Below, piece by piece: positions 11,113 to 22,235 of a stretch of DNA of 64,000 bases (its first letter is position 1; each line of letters starts with the position of its first letter). The translations under genes and the position numbers were made by a program. The notes under the pieces were generated by a model, which saw only the letters and a list, made by a program, of their open reading frames with translations, was not told the DNA's origin and searched no databases. Source of the DNA: Aradus depressus (Eukaryota > Arthropoda > Insecta > Hemiptera > Aradidae); the NCBI GenBank assembly GCA_963662175.1, contig OY759225.1:18587601-18651600 (forward strand). The letters run 5' to 3'.

Positions 11113-12929
11113 ATTTACAAGCAGGCTAGAGAAGCGCTAGGGCTCTCTTTGAGATTAACGATCTTACTTCAGCCGAGTTAGGGGGGCGATTATTGCAGAC
11201 GAGATCGCGGCCCTAGAGTCAGGGAAGAGATTTGTGACGTCTCTATGGGTGTCCATCCCCAACTATCCCAGGAACAGTTAGACAAAGTCACACACACATA
11301 AAACAGACACTATTCTTTATTATTTGGGTATTATTTATTATTTTACACTAACGGCCAACACCTCATTATACAATAACACACAAAGAATCGCACATACACA
11401 TTTATTGGATACACGGGATTTATTATTTAGTTATTTTTTTTTGTAAATAGAATAAGGCAGACGGGGACATTCTGGCACTCCCCTGGGGCTTAACATCGAG
11501 CATACCCCCCTTAGTCGAGCTCAAAGATTCCGAAGTGAATCGCCAGGTTGTAGATATAATTTTAGATAATAAGTTAGTTTTAGTTGTTTTATATAAATTT
11601 AGTAATAGGGCATTTTTTTTATAATAGTAGGTAATTTAGATAATAAGTTAGGAAAGTTTATTTTTGTTCATATATTTAGTAAGAGTATTTTTTTTATAGT
11701 ATTAGTAAGTCTTTTTCTTTTTATATTGATAGTTTGGGATAAGTTAATTTAGGTTATGGTGTCATTTTAATTTAACGTAATTGTAGGAGGGGCAGACGGT
11801 ATATGGATTGGCCATCCATGGGAATATTCCTACGTATTTAAATTTGATTAGGAGACGCGGATCTGAGTAGGATGACAGCGAGGCGATGGCACACACATTT
11901 GTAGGTAGTCAGGTATGGTAAATGTACTTCCAATTGTATTTGTCTGTTTTGTTTTGTATTTTTAAATAATATTTGTATTAGTATCCGACCGTGTGTATCT
12001 ATTGAAAATGTCACATTGACCCATATTTTATCTAGTGACCATGATGGGCTATGTTAACCCAATGAGAGCCTTGTAAATATATTTGTAACATATATTCAGG
12101 TATGGACCTTACTTATTATGATGCAGTGTCGACCACGGTAGGTCAAATGTCAATTTTGTTATTTTATTTAAGAAATCCTAGGGCAAGGTGCCGAAGCATA
12201 CATGACTAAAGGGGGAGATATATTATAAACTGGAGGGGATACCCAGAATTGAATATTTAATTATCGTACACACGGAGAAGGGGCCACTCCATTGATGCTT
12301 GTAGAATCCATTTAAAGGGGCGGGAGTTTGTTTAATTATTTTTTTATGCCATGAACTGACTGTTGAACTGAAGAAAGGGTTTCGCTACTTGATTAATGCG
12401 GATGCCGGAATTTACATATATTTATGAAACTGAGATGGGATTTGAGTGGGCTTATTTTTCTATTTTATATTTCGTCGTCGTTCCGGCAGAAGGTAAATAC
12501 CTGTCGAAGGCCTAAGGAGGCATATGGTTAGGGTTTGGTCAACCCAAATTTTTGTTGAAGCGGATTAGGTATATGGGAATTCAGTTGAAACATTGTCGAG
12601 GCGTGGGGCCTTTTTTGGATGTTTTAACTAGTCAGTGAATGTATGCTAGAAATAGAATCATCGTTATTTGCCAATGGAGAGGGTTAACTCCAAGAAGTAC
12701 AGCGTAAAGTAAAATCATGCTTTGGTCACGCATGCATAGGCAAGCCATGCCGATTCGAAAGGAAATTTAAAATCATGTTTTGGTCACGCATGATAATGAG
12801 GTCGATATCTGAGTATTTGGTTAAGTGTATATGCTCAGTGAACGAGCAAGTGTTAAGTGAAACTAATAAAATATGTGACTTCCAATAGTCATTTAGCCGA
12901 CATATTTTATTTTAACGGGAACGGGGGAT
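11113..12929 (+). other. non-coding 3' part of the LTR element, with polypurine tract
   Basis: About 1.8 kb has no open frame over 60 codons and no env-like or pol motif that I can see. It ends in a purine-rich run at about 12914-12928 (AACGGGAACGGGGGA) just before the 3' LTR, in the right place for the plus-strand primer. Two short near-repeats at 12714-12790 share AATCATGCTTTGGTCACGCATG-like sequence (lightly diverged). The region is probably decayed pol/env or acquired DNA. Confidence 0.6.
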
Positions 12930-14357
12930 ATTGTAGCATGTCTACCCTATAGATAATGCTCAGAACTGGCGATGTCTACGAGAGGATCGCGATCGCTAGG
13001 AGCAAAGTATGGGTTGTGTGGTGTTGAATAAACGAGAATTGCATTTGGAAGAGAATGCTCGGAACCAATGATGCCTGCGAGAGAATCGCGATCGCTGGGA
13101 GCGAAAATAAAGAATAATAGAGACACAATGGAAAGGAAGCCAAGATAATTGTCTACATCCGGTGTATAAGGAATAAGCAGTAAAGGTTTTTTTTTCTTAC
13201 TCCAGGTTTTCACACAACTAGAGGCAGATGTTAATTGGTAACATGCGATTGGCTGGAAATAAAATGGGCGGAGTCCGACGACCAATCAAGTCTCGAGAAC
13301 TGTCCCCTACCACGGTCAGATATCGGAAGCCACTCCCCGTTTTACTCATTCTTCGTTCATGTCTTGGGTGATCACCACGTATCTTTTCTATAAGTAATAT
13401 CAGTTAGAATATGTGAAATTAACATTCTTCGTTCATGTCTTGGGTGATCACCACGTATCTTTTCTATAAGTAATATCAGTTAGAATATGTGAAATTAACA
13501 TTCTTCGTTCATGTCTTGGGTGATCACCACGTATCTTTTCTATAAGTAATATCAGTTAGAATATGTGAAATTAACTTTCTTCGTTCATGTTTTGGGTGAT
13601 CACCACGTATCTTTTCTATAAGTAATATCAGTTAGAATATGTGAAATTAACTTTCTTTGCTCATGTCTTGGTGGATCACCACGTATCTTTTCTATAAGTA
13701 AAGTTTAGTTTGAATATGTGAAATTACTAACAGTCTTCGTTCATGTCTTGGGTGATCACCACGTATCTTTTCTATAAGTAATATCAGTTTGAATATGTGA
13801 ATTAGTCGTAGAGACACACTTTGATTTTGGACGGTGCAAAGTCAGTGGGGGTGTAACTTCTGGTGTGCCCTCGAAACTACGCAGATCTTCTGGGACTATG
13901 TGAATAGACGATTTCTACGGGAAGTCCAGAAAGGGTGATCACGCCGTCATTCGCCATGGATATCGTATCGAGGTACCTCGTAATTAAGTTATAATTCAGT
14001 CCTTCAGACACACGGCCAAATTATATATATTCAATTGTTGTTTTGTAAATATATTCTTATTAAAATAAATATGTTAAAGTTATAGGTTTGATTCATTTCA
14101 TTCCCCCCCCCCCCCCCCCCCCACTCATGCTTCTTCTGGTTGACAACAGTAATTAATTATTGTTAATTACTGATGTCAACTAACCGTTAGGATCTTGTAA
14201 CCGTTCTTCCCGTGGGAGTGCTTTCAGCTATTCAGGCATTGTTTAATTAAAGTCGCGATTTAAATAATTTTCAATTTTAATAATTTTTCGATCTCAATTT
14301 TATTTATTTTATTAATTACGTGATTTGCACTCACACAGGGAGGGAAATGGTTATAAT
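12930..14357 (+). repeat. 3' LTR (1428 bp)
   Basis: It matches the 5' LTR almost base for base but is 164 bp longer. It has six instead of four 76-bp units (13349-13806), which accounts for 152 bp, and 20 instead of 8 Cs at 14103-14122, which accounts for 12 bp. Outside these repeats I saw no clear substitutions, so insertion was recent. The two extra units match the first unit type, so they look like local slippage or misalignment during reverse transcription. Confidence 0.95.
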
Positions 14358-14525
14358 ATATATATATATAATACTGTGAAAAGAAAACATGTAAAATGAT
14401 CGATATATTTCTAATCAGTTCCATATCGACTGACGGCAGGATGAAAATACATTGTCAAATATAAATTTATTATGTGATTGAAAATTAGTAATAATATAAT
14501 TATAATTATTAAAATAATAAATAAT

Positions 14526-14693
14526 TCATAACAAATAAAAAAAATACAGGCATAAAATAAAACAAGAAGAATTAGGTGGCAGTGATAAGAGAAGAGAGAA
14601 GGGGGACATCAGCTGGAAGGGAGTATGAGGACAGTCTCTGATTGGAATCTCGACACGGAGTGTGTGGCAGATTTTCGACTCCAGGTGGATCAC
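14526..14693 (-). CDS. candidate terminal exon, unknown protein
   Basis: On the minus strand AAAAAACAG precedes GTGATCCACC, giving an AG acceptor at the 14694 side. The frame VIHLESKICHTLRVEIPI... runs 55 codons to a stop at 14526. Base composition is more balanced than the AT-rich flanks. It is phase-0 compatible with the exon-like block at 14741-14887. The intervening gap would be only 47 bp, very short for an intron, so either the model is wrong or this is a decayed copy. An alternative frame (DPPGVENLPHTP, ending ...LITAT) is also open and would join the other frame of the next block. No family recognised. Confidence 0.3.
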   Translation of the reverse strand: MIHLESKICHTLRVEIPIRDCPHTPFQLMSPFSLLLSLPPNSSCFILCLYFFYLL

Positions 14694-14740
14694 CTGTTTT
14701 TTGCTATACAGCAAATTCAATTTTGATATCTAAATGTTAC

Positions 14741-14887
14741 AGTATATGCAGCATATTGGCAGAAGAGAGGTGATACAATATCTCGTTGTATGGAGGCAGC
14801 CTTGGCATTGTAGTTGGAATGTTCGATGGGGATGATATAACTGGATAAAGGACCACATGGACACAGACGCACCTTTTTGAAGTCCCT
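14741..14887 (-). CDS. candidate internal exon, unknown protein
   Basis: The minus-strand frame reads RDFKKVRLCPCG, PIEHSNYNAKAA and QRDIVSPLFCQYAAYT over 49 codons. It starts right after a pyrimidine-rich CTCTCCTAG (possible acceptor) and ends at GTAACA (possible donor). A second acceptor-like CTTTATCCAG lies inside and would shorten the exon to begin at YIIPIEHS. Codon use (GCC, AAG, ATC, AAC, TAC) looks coding against the AT-rich background. A competing 71-codon frame (14730-14945, starting MMTSGVYSSKHE) covers the same DNA. Only one can be real, and I slightly favour the first. No homology recognised. Confidence 0.3.
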
Positions 14888-14945
14888 CTAGGAGAGCACG
14901 ACTTTGGACTTCATGTTTGGATGAGTACACTCCAGATGTCATCAT

Positions 14946-15660
14946 TAACCCTAAATAATTTCTAACATGCTTAAAATAATCTTTAAATAATAAATTTGTC
15001 TAATTTACCTAAAAAGGAAGGTAAATTCGCAATAAAGAACGATCAGTGATAGTTATTAAGTGTAACCATAAATACTCGCAACTTATTTTTATATATGATA
15101 TCTAATGTTAATTTTGATGAAAGATTATAATATTTTCGCTTTTATCTGTTCTGTTTTTCACCCGGTCCTTAAAAGAACCTTGCGATTAGTAAAATCTGTC
15201 AACCCTGAGATAAGAGAAATATGGTATAATTATATTAAAATTTTAAAATTACTCTAGTAATTTTAATGGCGCCCAACACTTAGTTATACCAACCATCACA
15301 ATATTTATATTATTATAGGGGTAAATAAGAATAAATAAACAAAAATTAATAATAATTTTATATAAGGCTTCGGCATGCAAGGAGGGGAGAAAGCGTGTCT
15401 GGCTCGCTCGGCTCACGTCTGTCTGTCCAGGAAGTGTACCCCGTTTGCCCGTCTCTCTGTCCCCGTTTGTCCACAAGTCCGTCCCTGTCTAGCCGTATGT
15501 TCTGCCTGATCCAAGAAGAACACCAAAAAAAAAAAAAAAAAAAAAATGCCAAGAAGAGGTGCCAAGCGAATAAATGGATAGTTTCTATGCACGGGTTCCG
15601 CAGGAGGATATGGAAAAGAACGGGACAGCCGACATAGGAACAAGTAAATTAAAATGTTTC
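14946..15660. other. unclassified, with low-complexity A-run
   Basis: 14946-15350 is AT-rich without features. 15375-15500 has biased C/T/G words (GTCTGTCTGTCC) and 15524-15546 is a 23-A run. Several 60-80 codon frames on both strands overlap this skewed sequence and were rejected. An A-run next to GC-richer sequence could be an old retroposon tail. Confidence 0.4.
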
Positions 15661-15990
15661 TATAATATTAGAAAAAAAGTCGTTGGTGAATCAACGGCAA
15701 TGTACTTCCCCAAAACGAATTAATCAATTAACGTTTCGCTCCCCCTCCAAAACCTGTCAACCGTTTGCGCTAATATTCAACAGTTGACTTACATAAATTC
15801 TCTACTAAATGTTGTGTCGATAAATTGAGTAAATCGAATGTTATTAGTGTTTTTGAATCTAGAGGTCGACAAAAATTAAATTCCTTTGAAAACTCCGCAT
15901 CAAATTTTTCACCGATTACATAACTTCCCCTATACTTCGTATATCTGGGGAAGAAAAAATAATGTTATGACTTAAAATAATTTCTTTGTA
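15661..15990 (-). repeat. family X copy (reverse)
   Basis: It carries the reverse-oriented block GAATCAACGGCAATGTACTTC and AATCAATTAACG near 15685-15730 and the end hairpin CTTCGTATATCTGGGGAAG at 15932-15953. No coding. Confidence 0.6.
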
Positions 15991-16780
15991 TATATTTTTA
16001 TTATGCAAATTTACAATCCATACAGACAGACCATAAGTAAATTTGTTGACAAGAGGTAATGGAACAATTCATGCACAATGATAACTAAATACAAGAGAGA
16101 AAAAATAAAAAATAGAATAAATAATAATTTTTTTAAATAATAATAAAAAAAATAAAAATAAATAAAAAAAAATAAAAAAAAAAATAATAATAAAAATTTC
16201 TCCAAGAAATAATGAAGAATATGTATAAAATAATAACTATGTATACAATAAGAAAATAATTACGACGATAATAACAAAAAAATAATATAATAATAATAAT
16301 AAGAAGAAAAACAAATAGAATATAAAAAATTAGATTAAAAAAAATGTGTAAATATATATATAATAAATTCATACGCAAATAAAAAATATATATAATAATA
16401 ATAATAAACCAAATAAAAATGTTTTATTTAAATATATATATAATTATAAAATATAAATAATAACTCACTACCAATTTTATAGAGTACCCCCAATTAACAA
16501 CATCCACTGTACTATTTAATAAATCTGAAATAAGAAAATTAAGCTCTGGAGGCAATATAAATAAATACAAAAAGATGGCACCGTAAACTACTATGTACAA
16601 AAAGGCTTTATAATAAATAAATATAAAATATATTAGTAGTCTGTGTATTTACAGAAGTACAAAGTACCAGCTACTTAAATATAATCCAAGGAAATATCAC
16701 CACTCCATAAGCAGAACCGTTAGTTCCCCAACTAAACCAAGCAAAAGGGAAGTTATGGAAGTTTTAATGGAAGTCCATGC
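15991..16780. repeat. A/T simple-sequence region
   Basis: 16080-16480 is nearly pure A and T, with AATAAT, AAATAAAA and ATATAT words. The Phe/Tyr/Ile-rich frames on the minus strand (16011-16378) are translations of this simple sequence, not genes. 16480-16780 is AT-rich and unclassified. Confidence 0.8.
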
Positions 16781-17265
16781 TTTCCGACCTTCACATTCCA
16801 AAAAACTTTTAACGACGTCACTTATTGATTCTCAGCCAAATCGGCCAAAGGGAATGGGGAGATTAGGGGAAAGCTGAAACATAAAAACACTAATAACTGC
16901 CAATAGAATGAATGTATCGACAAAAAATTGTATATGTGTGACCAGAACACCATAAGCATGACACTTATTAATTGTCAGCGGAATCGATAGAGGAGGGCCT
17001 CAACTCAAAAACGCCAATAACTGCCGTTGTAATGAATTTATCGTCACAAAATATCGTATGGGATTTAAGAGCCCCTAAGTCAACTGTTGAATATAAGCAT
17101 AAACGGGCGAAAATGTATTTAATCAATTCGTTCTGGGGATGTACAATGCCGATGATCCAACGACGGCGTTTTTTTATGTTTATGGCACTTTATGAAGACC
17201 CTCTTTCCAAATATATGCTCTGGTCATTGTCAGTTTAATTGTATACTCCATACTAGAATGTCTTA
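16781..17265 (+). repeat. family X copy
   Basis: It shows the block order seen elsewhere: CCAAATCGGCCAAAGGG, ACTGCCAATAGAATGAATGT, AACTGCCGTTGTAATGAATT, TATGGGATTTAAGAGCCCC, then TTCTGGGGATGTACAATGCC before a T-run. The 88-codon frame (16972-17238) lies in the repeat. Confidence 0.65.
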
Positions 17266-17310
17266 TGTGCATTTCTAAATAAAGCATTTTTGAACTACGA
17301 GTTGGGAGCC

Positions 17311-17525
17311 ATGGTGGCCGTGCGAGCTAGAGCGTAGGGCTCTGGTCGGCATGATCTCACCTTGGTTTGCGGGTTCGAATCCCGTCCGGGAGTGAGTTTT
17401 ATTTCGTAGATACAACTCCCTCCCGGGGCCATGGATGTCGTAAATAATTAGATAACACAGTGACATGACTAATATGCATCGTACATGAGGCCAAAAATAA
17501 AAATAAAAAATAAATAAAATAACTA
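17311..17525 (+). mobile_element. SINE family 2, copy A
   Basis: A tRNA-like head (GGTGGCCGTGCGAGCTAGAG, then GGTTTGCGGGTTCGAATCCC as B box) is followed by a body with CTCCCTCCCGGGGCCATGGA and GTCGTAAATAATTAGATAA, and an A-rich AAATAAAA tail. It shares no body sequence with SINE family 1. The second copy is at 22035-22235. The head is too diverged in its stems to be a functional tRNA. Confidence 0.85.
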
Positions 17526-17660
17526 TGAGTTTAGGTCGGTGTCGATGCATCACCAGTTGGGTGCTACGTGTTTTAATACGGTTTATGCGTTAAAATAATA
17601 CGGTTGATTATTAATTTAATACGTTTAGTTTTATTCTGAGTTAGTGTTAAATAGTTTAAA

Positions 17661-17742
17661 ATGCCAAAAACTTCAACAGAACATGTTCGACAATTCCGTG
17701 CAAGACAAAAACAAATACAGCAACAAGAAAGTCAACATAAAG
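17661..17742 (+). CDS. candidate first exon, basic SAE-like N-terminus
   Basis: The ATG at 17661 opens MPKTSTEHVRQFRARQKQ, then Q-rich residues, for 27 codons to CATAAAG|GTAATT, a good donor at 17743. Proteins starting with a K-T/S-S-A-E-x-x-R-x-[FY]-R-x-R-x-K pattern are common as starts of element-encoded proteins in arthropods. The ORF at 43819-44070 ends in a similar motif (KKSSAEQMQELRQHRK). Probably an element remnant rather than a host gene; no downstream exon found. Confidence 0.35.
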
Positions 17743-17981
17743 GTAATTTTTCATAATTACGCTCCAATTATGTTTTTAAATTATTAAAATTCATTAAAGT
17801 TATTGATTTATTATTGATCAAATTTGAATTATTGAATAAAATCTTTCTAATCAAAATTAATTAAATTAACTGATGTAAACTTAAAGGTACACGTGGAGGT
17901 GTTAATTATTGTCCTTTATTAACCTAAACTATACATACCTTAAAATGATTAATTCTTATAATAAAAACCCAATGAAATGTA
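17743..17981. other. AT-rich DNA, nothing recognised
   Basis: It would be intron if the preceding exon is real. No other motif seen. Confidence 0.4.
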
Positions 17982-18327
17982 GGTTAGGATAGGTTTTATG
18001 ACTCATGCCCGGGCTTTAACAACGAGGTCATATCGCCTACTACCAGAGTGCTCTTTCGTGACTCTGGTTGACATGAGCCCGACTCTACTGTGTGAGTCCT
18101 AAATTTTGCCTACCCTAAATTTTTATTCATCTAGGGTAGGGGTCTTTAACGAGTACCTGACATCGTACAGGCTCGGGACCATCGCTTGACGTCCCATCCG
18201 AAGGATGGCGTGCTTAAGTTTATTTTACCTCCCAGATAAAGTAAACTAAGGGCCTCGGTCGGGTTTCGAACCCACGACCTTGAGCTCAGAAGTCAAGCAC
18301 GCAAACCACTGAGCTACCGGCGCCCTC
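17982..18327 (-). mobile_element. SINE family 1, full copy
   Basis: The reverse-oriented copy runs from GGTTAGGATAGGTTTTATG (3' end) to GCTACCGGCGCCCTC (5' head), with B box GGGTTTCGAACCC. AATGAAATGTA flanks it on both sides (17971-17981, 18328-18338). Confidence 0.95.
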
Positions 18328-18486
18328 AATGAAATGTATATAATATATTTACCTACAATATTTATTTATTTGTTGATCTAATTCGCATGGTTAATGAAGA
18401 CAAAAGAAGTTTCACTTCAACCGTGCGCTTATGTGAGTGAGCCACACCTTTTTTTATGTTTTTCACTTATTCATTCATTCTATCTA

Positions 18487-18799
18487 GAGGGCGCCGATAG
18501 CTCAGTAGTATGCGTGCTTGCCTTCTGAGCCCAAGGTTGTGGGTAAGAAACCGGCCGAGCAAGCAACTTAAGCATGCCGTCCTTCGGATGGGACGTTAAG
18601 CGATGTTCCCGAGCATGTACGATGTCAGGTACTCGTTAAAGACCCCCTACCCTAGGTGAATAAAAATTTAGAGTAGGCAAAATTTAGGACTCCTCTTGTA
18701 GAGTCGGGCTCATGCCCACCAGAGTAACGAAAGAACGCTCTGGTAGTAGGCGATATGACCACCTAGTTAATGCCCGGGCATGAGTCATAATAACTAACT
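18487..18799 (+). mobile_element. SINE family 1 copy, deleted linker
   Basis: It begins GAGGGCGCCGATAGCTCAGT and keeps the body, but about 35 bp between the B box and AACTTAAGCATGCC are lost and the B box is altered (GTGGGTAAGAAACC). The tail lacks a clear CCTAA repeat. TTCTATC-like words flank it. Confidence 0.85.
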
Positions 18800-18858
18800 C
18801 TTCTATCGGATTTTACCGACTGTGAGTGTCACTAATACATGATTCCGGAGTTAGGGAT

Positions 18859-19179
18859 ATGACGGTCTCCCAGAAAGTTTCGAACTTGTCCTATGCCCAG
18901 GTAAGTCCTTCAAGAGCACGTGGCTCCCAAGTCCCACCTGAATCCCAAGTGGAAGGGTCTTCATCCCTAATCCAATCCTCTAACAAACTGCCTCCCTTAC
19001 TCCCACCTCCCTGCCTCTCTCCTCCTCGCCTCCCTTCCTCTACGCCTCTCTTCTCCCTGCCTCCTACAAACGAACTCCTTCCCTCCTCATCTTCCCCATC
19101 CCTTGACAAACTCCCCGATGACACTCACATCTCCAGGATCCATTTCTCTTTAATGGGACCACAATTTCATCTCAACTAA
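18859..19179 (+). pseudogene. Pro/Ser-rich frame, possibly LINE ORF1 debris
   Basis: From the ATG at 18859 (MTVSQKVSNLSYAQV) the frame stays open for 107 codons, through a P/S/L-rich low-complexity stretch (CCTCCC words) to a stop at 19179. The SYAQV word followed by basic and Pro-rich sequence resembles the N-terminal part of ORF1 in jockey/R1-like LINEs, but that is weak. A perfect donor-like CAG|GTAAGT lies at 18897-18905, so a short exon ending SYAQ is an alternative. The compositional bias alone could keep the frame open. Confidence 0.25.
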
Positions 19180-19542
19180 TAAAACCATAGGTTTCGAATA
19201 TATAATCGAGTCCTCCATCACAAACCTTGTTATCCGCTGCTTCTATCATTTCTTATAACTCTGTTTATTTCCTCTGGGAGATGTTCGTGACACTTTATTT
19301 ATTCCTTTCATTTATTTTCATTTTTGTTGAAAAAAATAATACATATTGCGATTTCAAAAGCACAAATATATATTTACATTTATATGTCTAGTTGTAGTTC
19401 TCTATAATATTAATAGTTTCATTATTAATGTATATCAATGATCTGAAAATATTAATGTATTAATATTATTATTAATGTATTATTAATATTAATATTAATG
19501 TATTAATATATGTATATAATAGTATGTATATCAATGGTCTCA
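19180..19542. repeat. AT-rich, with TAATATTA simple repeats
   Basis: 19405-19530 is built of AATATTAATGTATT-like words. No gene recognised. Confidence 0.6.
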
Positions 19543-19898
19543 AGGGGCGCTGGTAGCTCAGAGGTATGCGTGCTTGTCTTCTGAGCTCAAGATCGTGGGT
19601 TCGAAACCCGACCGAGGCCCTTAGTTTATTTTATCTGGGAGGTAAAATAAACTTAAGCACGCCGTCCTTCGGATGGGACATTAAGCGATGGTCCCGAGCC
19701 TGTACGATGTCAGGTTCTCGTTAAAGACCCCAAACCCCCTATCTTAGGTGAATCAAAATTTAGTGTAGCCAAATTTAGGACTCCCATAGTAGTGTCAGGC
19801 TATTGTCCAACAGAGCGAGGAAAGAGCGCTCTGGTAGTAGGCGAAATGACCTCGTAGTTAAAGCCCGGGCATGAGTCATAAAACCTAACCTAAACCTA
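19543..19898 (+). mobile_element. SINE family 1, full copy
   Basis: It has A box (TAGCTCAGAGGTATGCGTGC), B box (GTGGGTTCGAAACCC), the full body with the ATGTCAGGT and GGGCATGAGTCATAAAACC motifs, and the end CCTAACCTAAACCTAA. No clean target duplication was seen. Confidence 0.92.
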
Positions 19899-20086
19899 AG
19901 TTATGGTTTAAATGAAACAACTATCATTATTAAATACCAGGTACAGTCACATGAATAAATACCAAAGTCTCCATTATCACACTAAGTACAAAATGGATTT
20001 ATTTACAATATTATTCCATGCAAAGTGGAATTGTTCATAATACATTAGATATCAGGTGGAATTATTTACAGTAGGTGCTATATGAT
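19899..20086. other. AT-rich DNA, nothing recognised
   Basis: Its end contains degenerate words of the following minisatellite (AATTATTTACAGTAGG). Confidence 0.4.
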
Positions 20087-20445
20087 GCCATTTGAAATTA
20101 TTCACAATATTATTAGATAAAAGGCGAAATTATTTACAATATTATTAGATAAAAGGCGAAATTATTTACAATATTATTAGATAAAAGGCGAAATTATTTA
20201 CAATATTATCAGATAAAAGGCGAAATTATTTACAATATTATTAGATAAAAGGCGAAATTATTTACAATATTATTAGATAAAAGGCGAAATTATTTACAAT
20301 ATTATCAGATAAAAGGCGAAATTATTTACAATATTATTAGATAAAAGGCGAAATTATTTACAATATTATTAGATAAAAGGCGAAATTATTTACAATATTA
20401 TCAGATAAAAGGCGAAATTATTTACAATATTATTCCATGCCAGGC
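20087..20445 (+). repeat. 32-bp minisatellite, about 11 copies, with trimer higher-order pattern
   Basis: The unit is ATTATTTACAATATTATTAG plus ATAAAAGGCGAA. Units with TATCAG instead of TATTAG recur every 96 bp (near 20209, 20305 and 20401), so the array grew by copying a three-unit block. Degenerate units flank it. No coding frame. Confidence 0.92.
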
Positions 20446-21160
20446 GGAATTATTCATAATACATAAGATACCAGGTGGATATGACTTAATATTTTACATT
20501 ATTATATTTAGTGACTCGTGTGTATGTAATAAGTTATAATATGTTTGCCAAGCCTCCTCCTACTCAACGGAAACAGAATTAATTTATCATTTGCAAGAAT
20601 GTGCAATCTTTATAGCTTTTTAATTATATTATTATTTATTTGTTTTGTTAATATGATCAATGACTTTAATAAAATAAATACATGTCGACTGCAAGAAAAT
20701 CACTGATGAAGATATAAACGGTATCTAGTGGGGAAAGGAAGAACTTCTTCTTGCGCTACTCACGGTCATCACTTGAACTACTCTTTCACTCCTCCAACTG
20801 GCCTTTTTATACTCATAATATATAAGAGTCGAACATTTTTGATGAATTCGTTGAAGATTTGATAAGTTATTTTAACATAATTACTTTATCAAGATTAATA
20901 TTTCATAGCAAATATAATAGGAATAAAATAAAACAAATGCGATTAGATCAATTTGCCAAGAGATTTCTTCTTTTCAGTAGACCGCTGAACTCATGTTTAC
21001 CATATTTGGAATACAAATATAGTAAACTGAATTATATAATAGTTTTTTTCTTATTGGGCCTATTTAGAATCTGAGGAAACATTAACATTTGGATATTTAC
21101 AATTTGTAAATAGAGACAAGCAAACATATAGTGGAAATGTATATATGAAATAAATAAATA
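20446..21160. other. unclassified AT-rich DNA
   Basis: No recognised element. A 71-codon Ile/Leu/Phe-rich frame at 20859-21074 reads through AT-rich sequence and is not supported as a gene. Confidence 0.4.
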
Positions 21161-21162
21161 GA

Positions 21163-21345
21163 ATTAACTTAGTTTTATGAGATATTGTCTATTCCACAAG
21201 AAATTTATGCCGGTTTCGTCATTAAACCATCGTCAGATTTAATTATGAACTAAGAATCTTAGTATATACATAATATGGTGTAATGCCGAAATAGGTAATA
21301 TATGTATAACATTTTTGTGAAGTAGACAATATTTTTTAAAAAACT
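21163..21345. mobile_element. degenerate inverted pair of hammerhead-bearing ends
   Basis: The left arm (GATATTGTCTATTCCAC..., GCCGGTTTCGTC...ACCATCGTCAG) and the right arm (...ATGCCGAAATAGG..., GTAGACAATATTTTTT) are inverted relatives of the near-perfect palindrome at 28758-28988. On the minus strand of the left arm the core CTGACGATGGTTT...GAAACCGGCA is still readable. The stem II pairing is decayed, so activity is unlikely. Confidence 0.55.
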
Positions 21346-21447
21346 AAATTTATTTCATTTATTGATTTGGATTAATTTCATTATTACCATTTTTTGTAAG
21401 AAGCTATTTGTCATTTAAGAAAATATATACGAATCTTTTCATGTTAC

Positions 21448-21533
21448 CTGGTGAGTGCTGAAGGCGGTAGGGGAGGTTTTGGGGGAATTTTAGGAGGTTC
21501 CACACGGATCAGCCTTCTTCGTGGATCCATCAT
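21448..21533 (-). CDS. candidate coding exon, proline-rich
   Basis: On the minus strand a pyrimidine tract ending TATTTTTTCAG precedes ATGATGGATCCACG. The frame MMDPRRRLIRVEPP, then KIPPKPPLPPSALT, runs 28 codons and breaks at CACTCACCAG|GTAACATG, a good donor. The 86-bp block is GC-richer than its AT-rich surroundings and has both splice sites in place. PPKIPPKPPLPP contains PxxP words typical of SH3 ligands. It enters in phase 0 and leaves in phase 2, which fits the neighbouring candidate exons (27526-27678 upstream; the inner acceptor of 14741-14887 downstream). Most likely a host-gene exon; protein not recognised. Confidence 0.45.
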
Positions 21534-22034
21534 CTGAAAAAATATCTACATTTAATTTAAAAAATCATTATATAATTTATAAAAATGACAAACTATTTTA
21601 TAAATAACGTTAAAAATTTGTATAAAACAATATTGATCCCCAATCGCCCAGTAAGCGTTTATCTAATAAAATATTGTGAATTCCACAAATAACAATAATT
21701 ATTTTCAATAAGCCATAACATGGTAATATAATGTATATTAATATGTCATAGAAATGTATACAGCAAGATCCTTTGTGAATTAGGTACGTAAACAATAATT
21801 ACATCTTTGAACGAACATACATATGCGTAATAAGAATAATAGTAAAAAATAATATGAAATAAATTAATAATAGAAAATAATTAGTATGAAAATAATAATA
21901 CTAAACAGTAAATTAGTAGTCTTCTGAATACTGTATATCAATTATTATAGATTACTTTCCTAACTTGCATTATAAAAATTCCTACTGAATAAAAAAACAC
22001 CATTCCTCACTAACTAGTATTATAAAAATTCATT
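21534..22034. other. AT-rich DNA, nothing recognised
   Basis: AT-rich with TAATAA words at 21830-21900. A 61-codon minus frame (21610-21795) was rejected for lack of any motif. Confidence 0.45.
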
Positions 22035-22235
22035 CTGGTGGCCGTGCGGTCTAGAGCATAGGGCTTTGGTCGGATGATCTCACCTTGGTTTGCGGGTTCG
22101 AATCCCCTCCGGGAGTGAATTTTATTTCGTAGATAAATCTTCCTCCCGGGGCCATGGATGTCGTAAATAATTAGGTAAAACACCATTATAAGAGTCATGG
22201 CTAATATGGCCAATAGGCCAAAAAAACAAAAAAAA
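22035..22235 (+). mobile_element. SINE family 2, copy B
   Basis: Same head (GGTGGCCGTGCGGTCTAGAG; B box GGGTTCGAATCCCC) and body (CCATGGATGTCGTAAATAAT) as the copy at 17311, with a different 3' part ending in an A-rich tail. The 67-codon minus frame over it is a shadow. Confidence 0.85.

Noticed and set aside
10246..12929. Complete retrovirus-like gag-pol-env
   Set aside because: No protease, RT, RNase H, DDE integrase core or envelope could be found between the LTRs; only the Gag-like frame and a short tail module remain.
15395..15643. Several overlapping 64-80 codon frames
   Set aside because: They run through C/T-biased words and a 23-base A-run on both strands, with no motif.
16011..16378. 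Phe/Tyr/Ile-rich frames on the minus strand
   Set aside because: Read-through of A/T simple sequence; no start context or domain.
17311..17400. tRNA gene call from A and B boxes
   Set aside because: It continues into a SINE body and the acceptor and anticodon stems do not pair properly. The same holds for all SINE family 1 heads.
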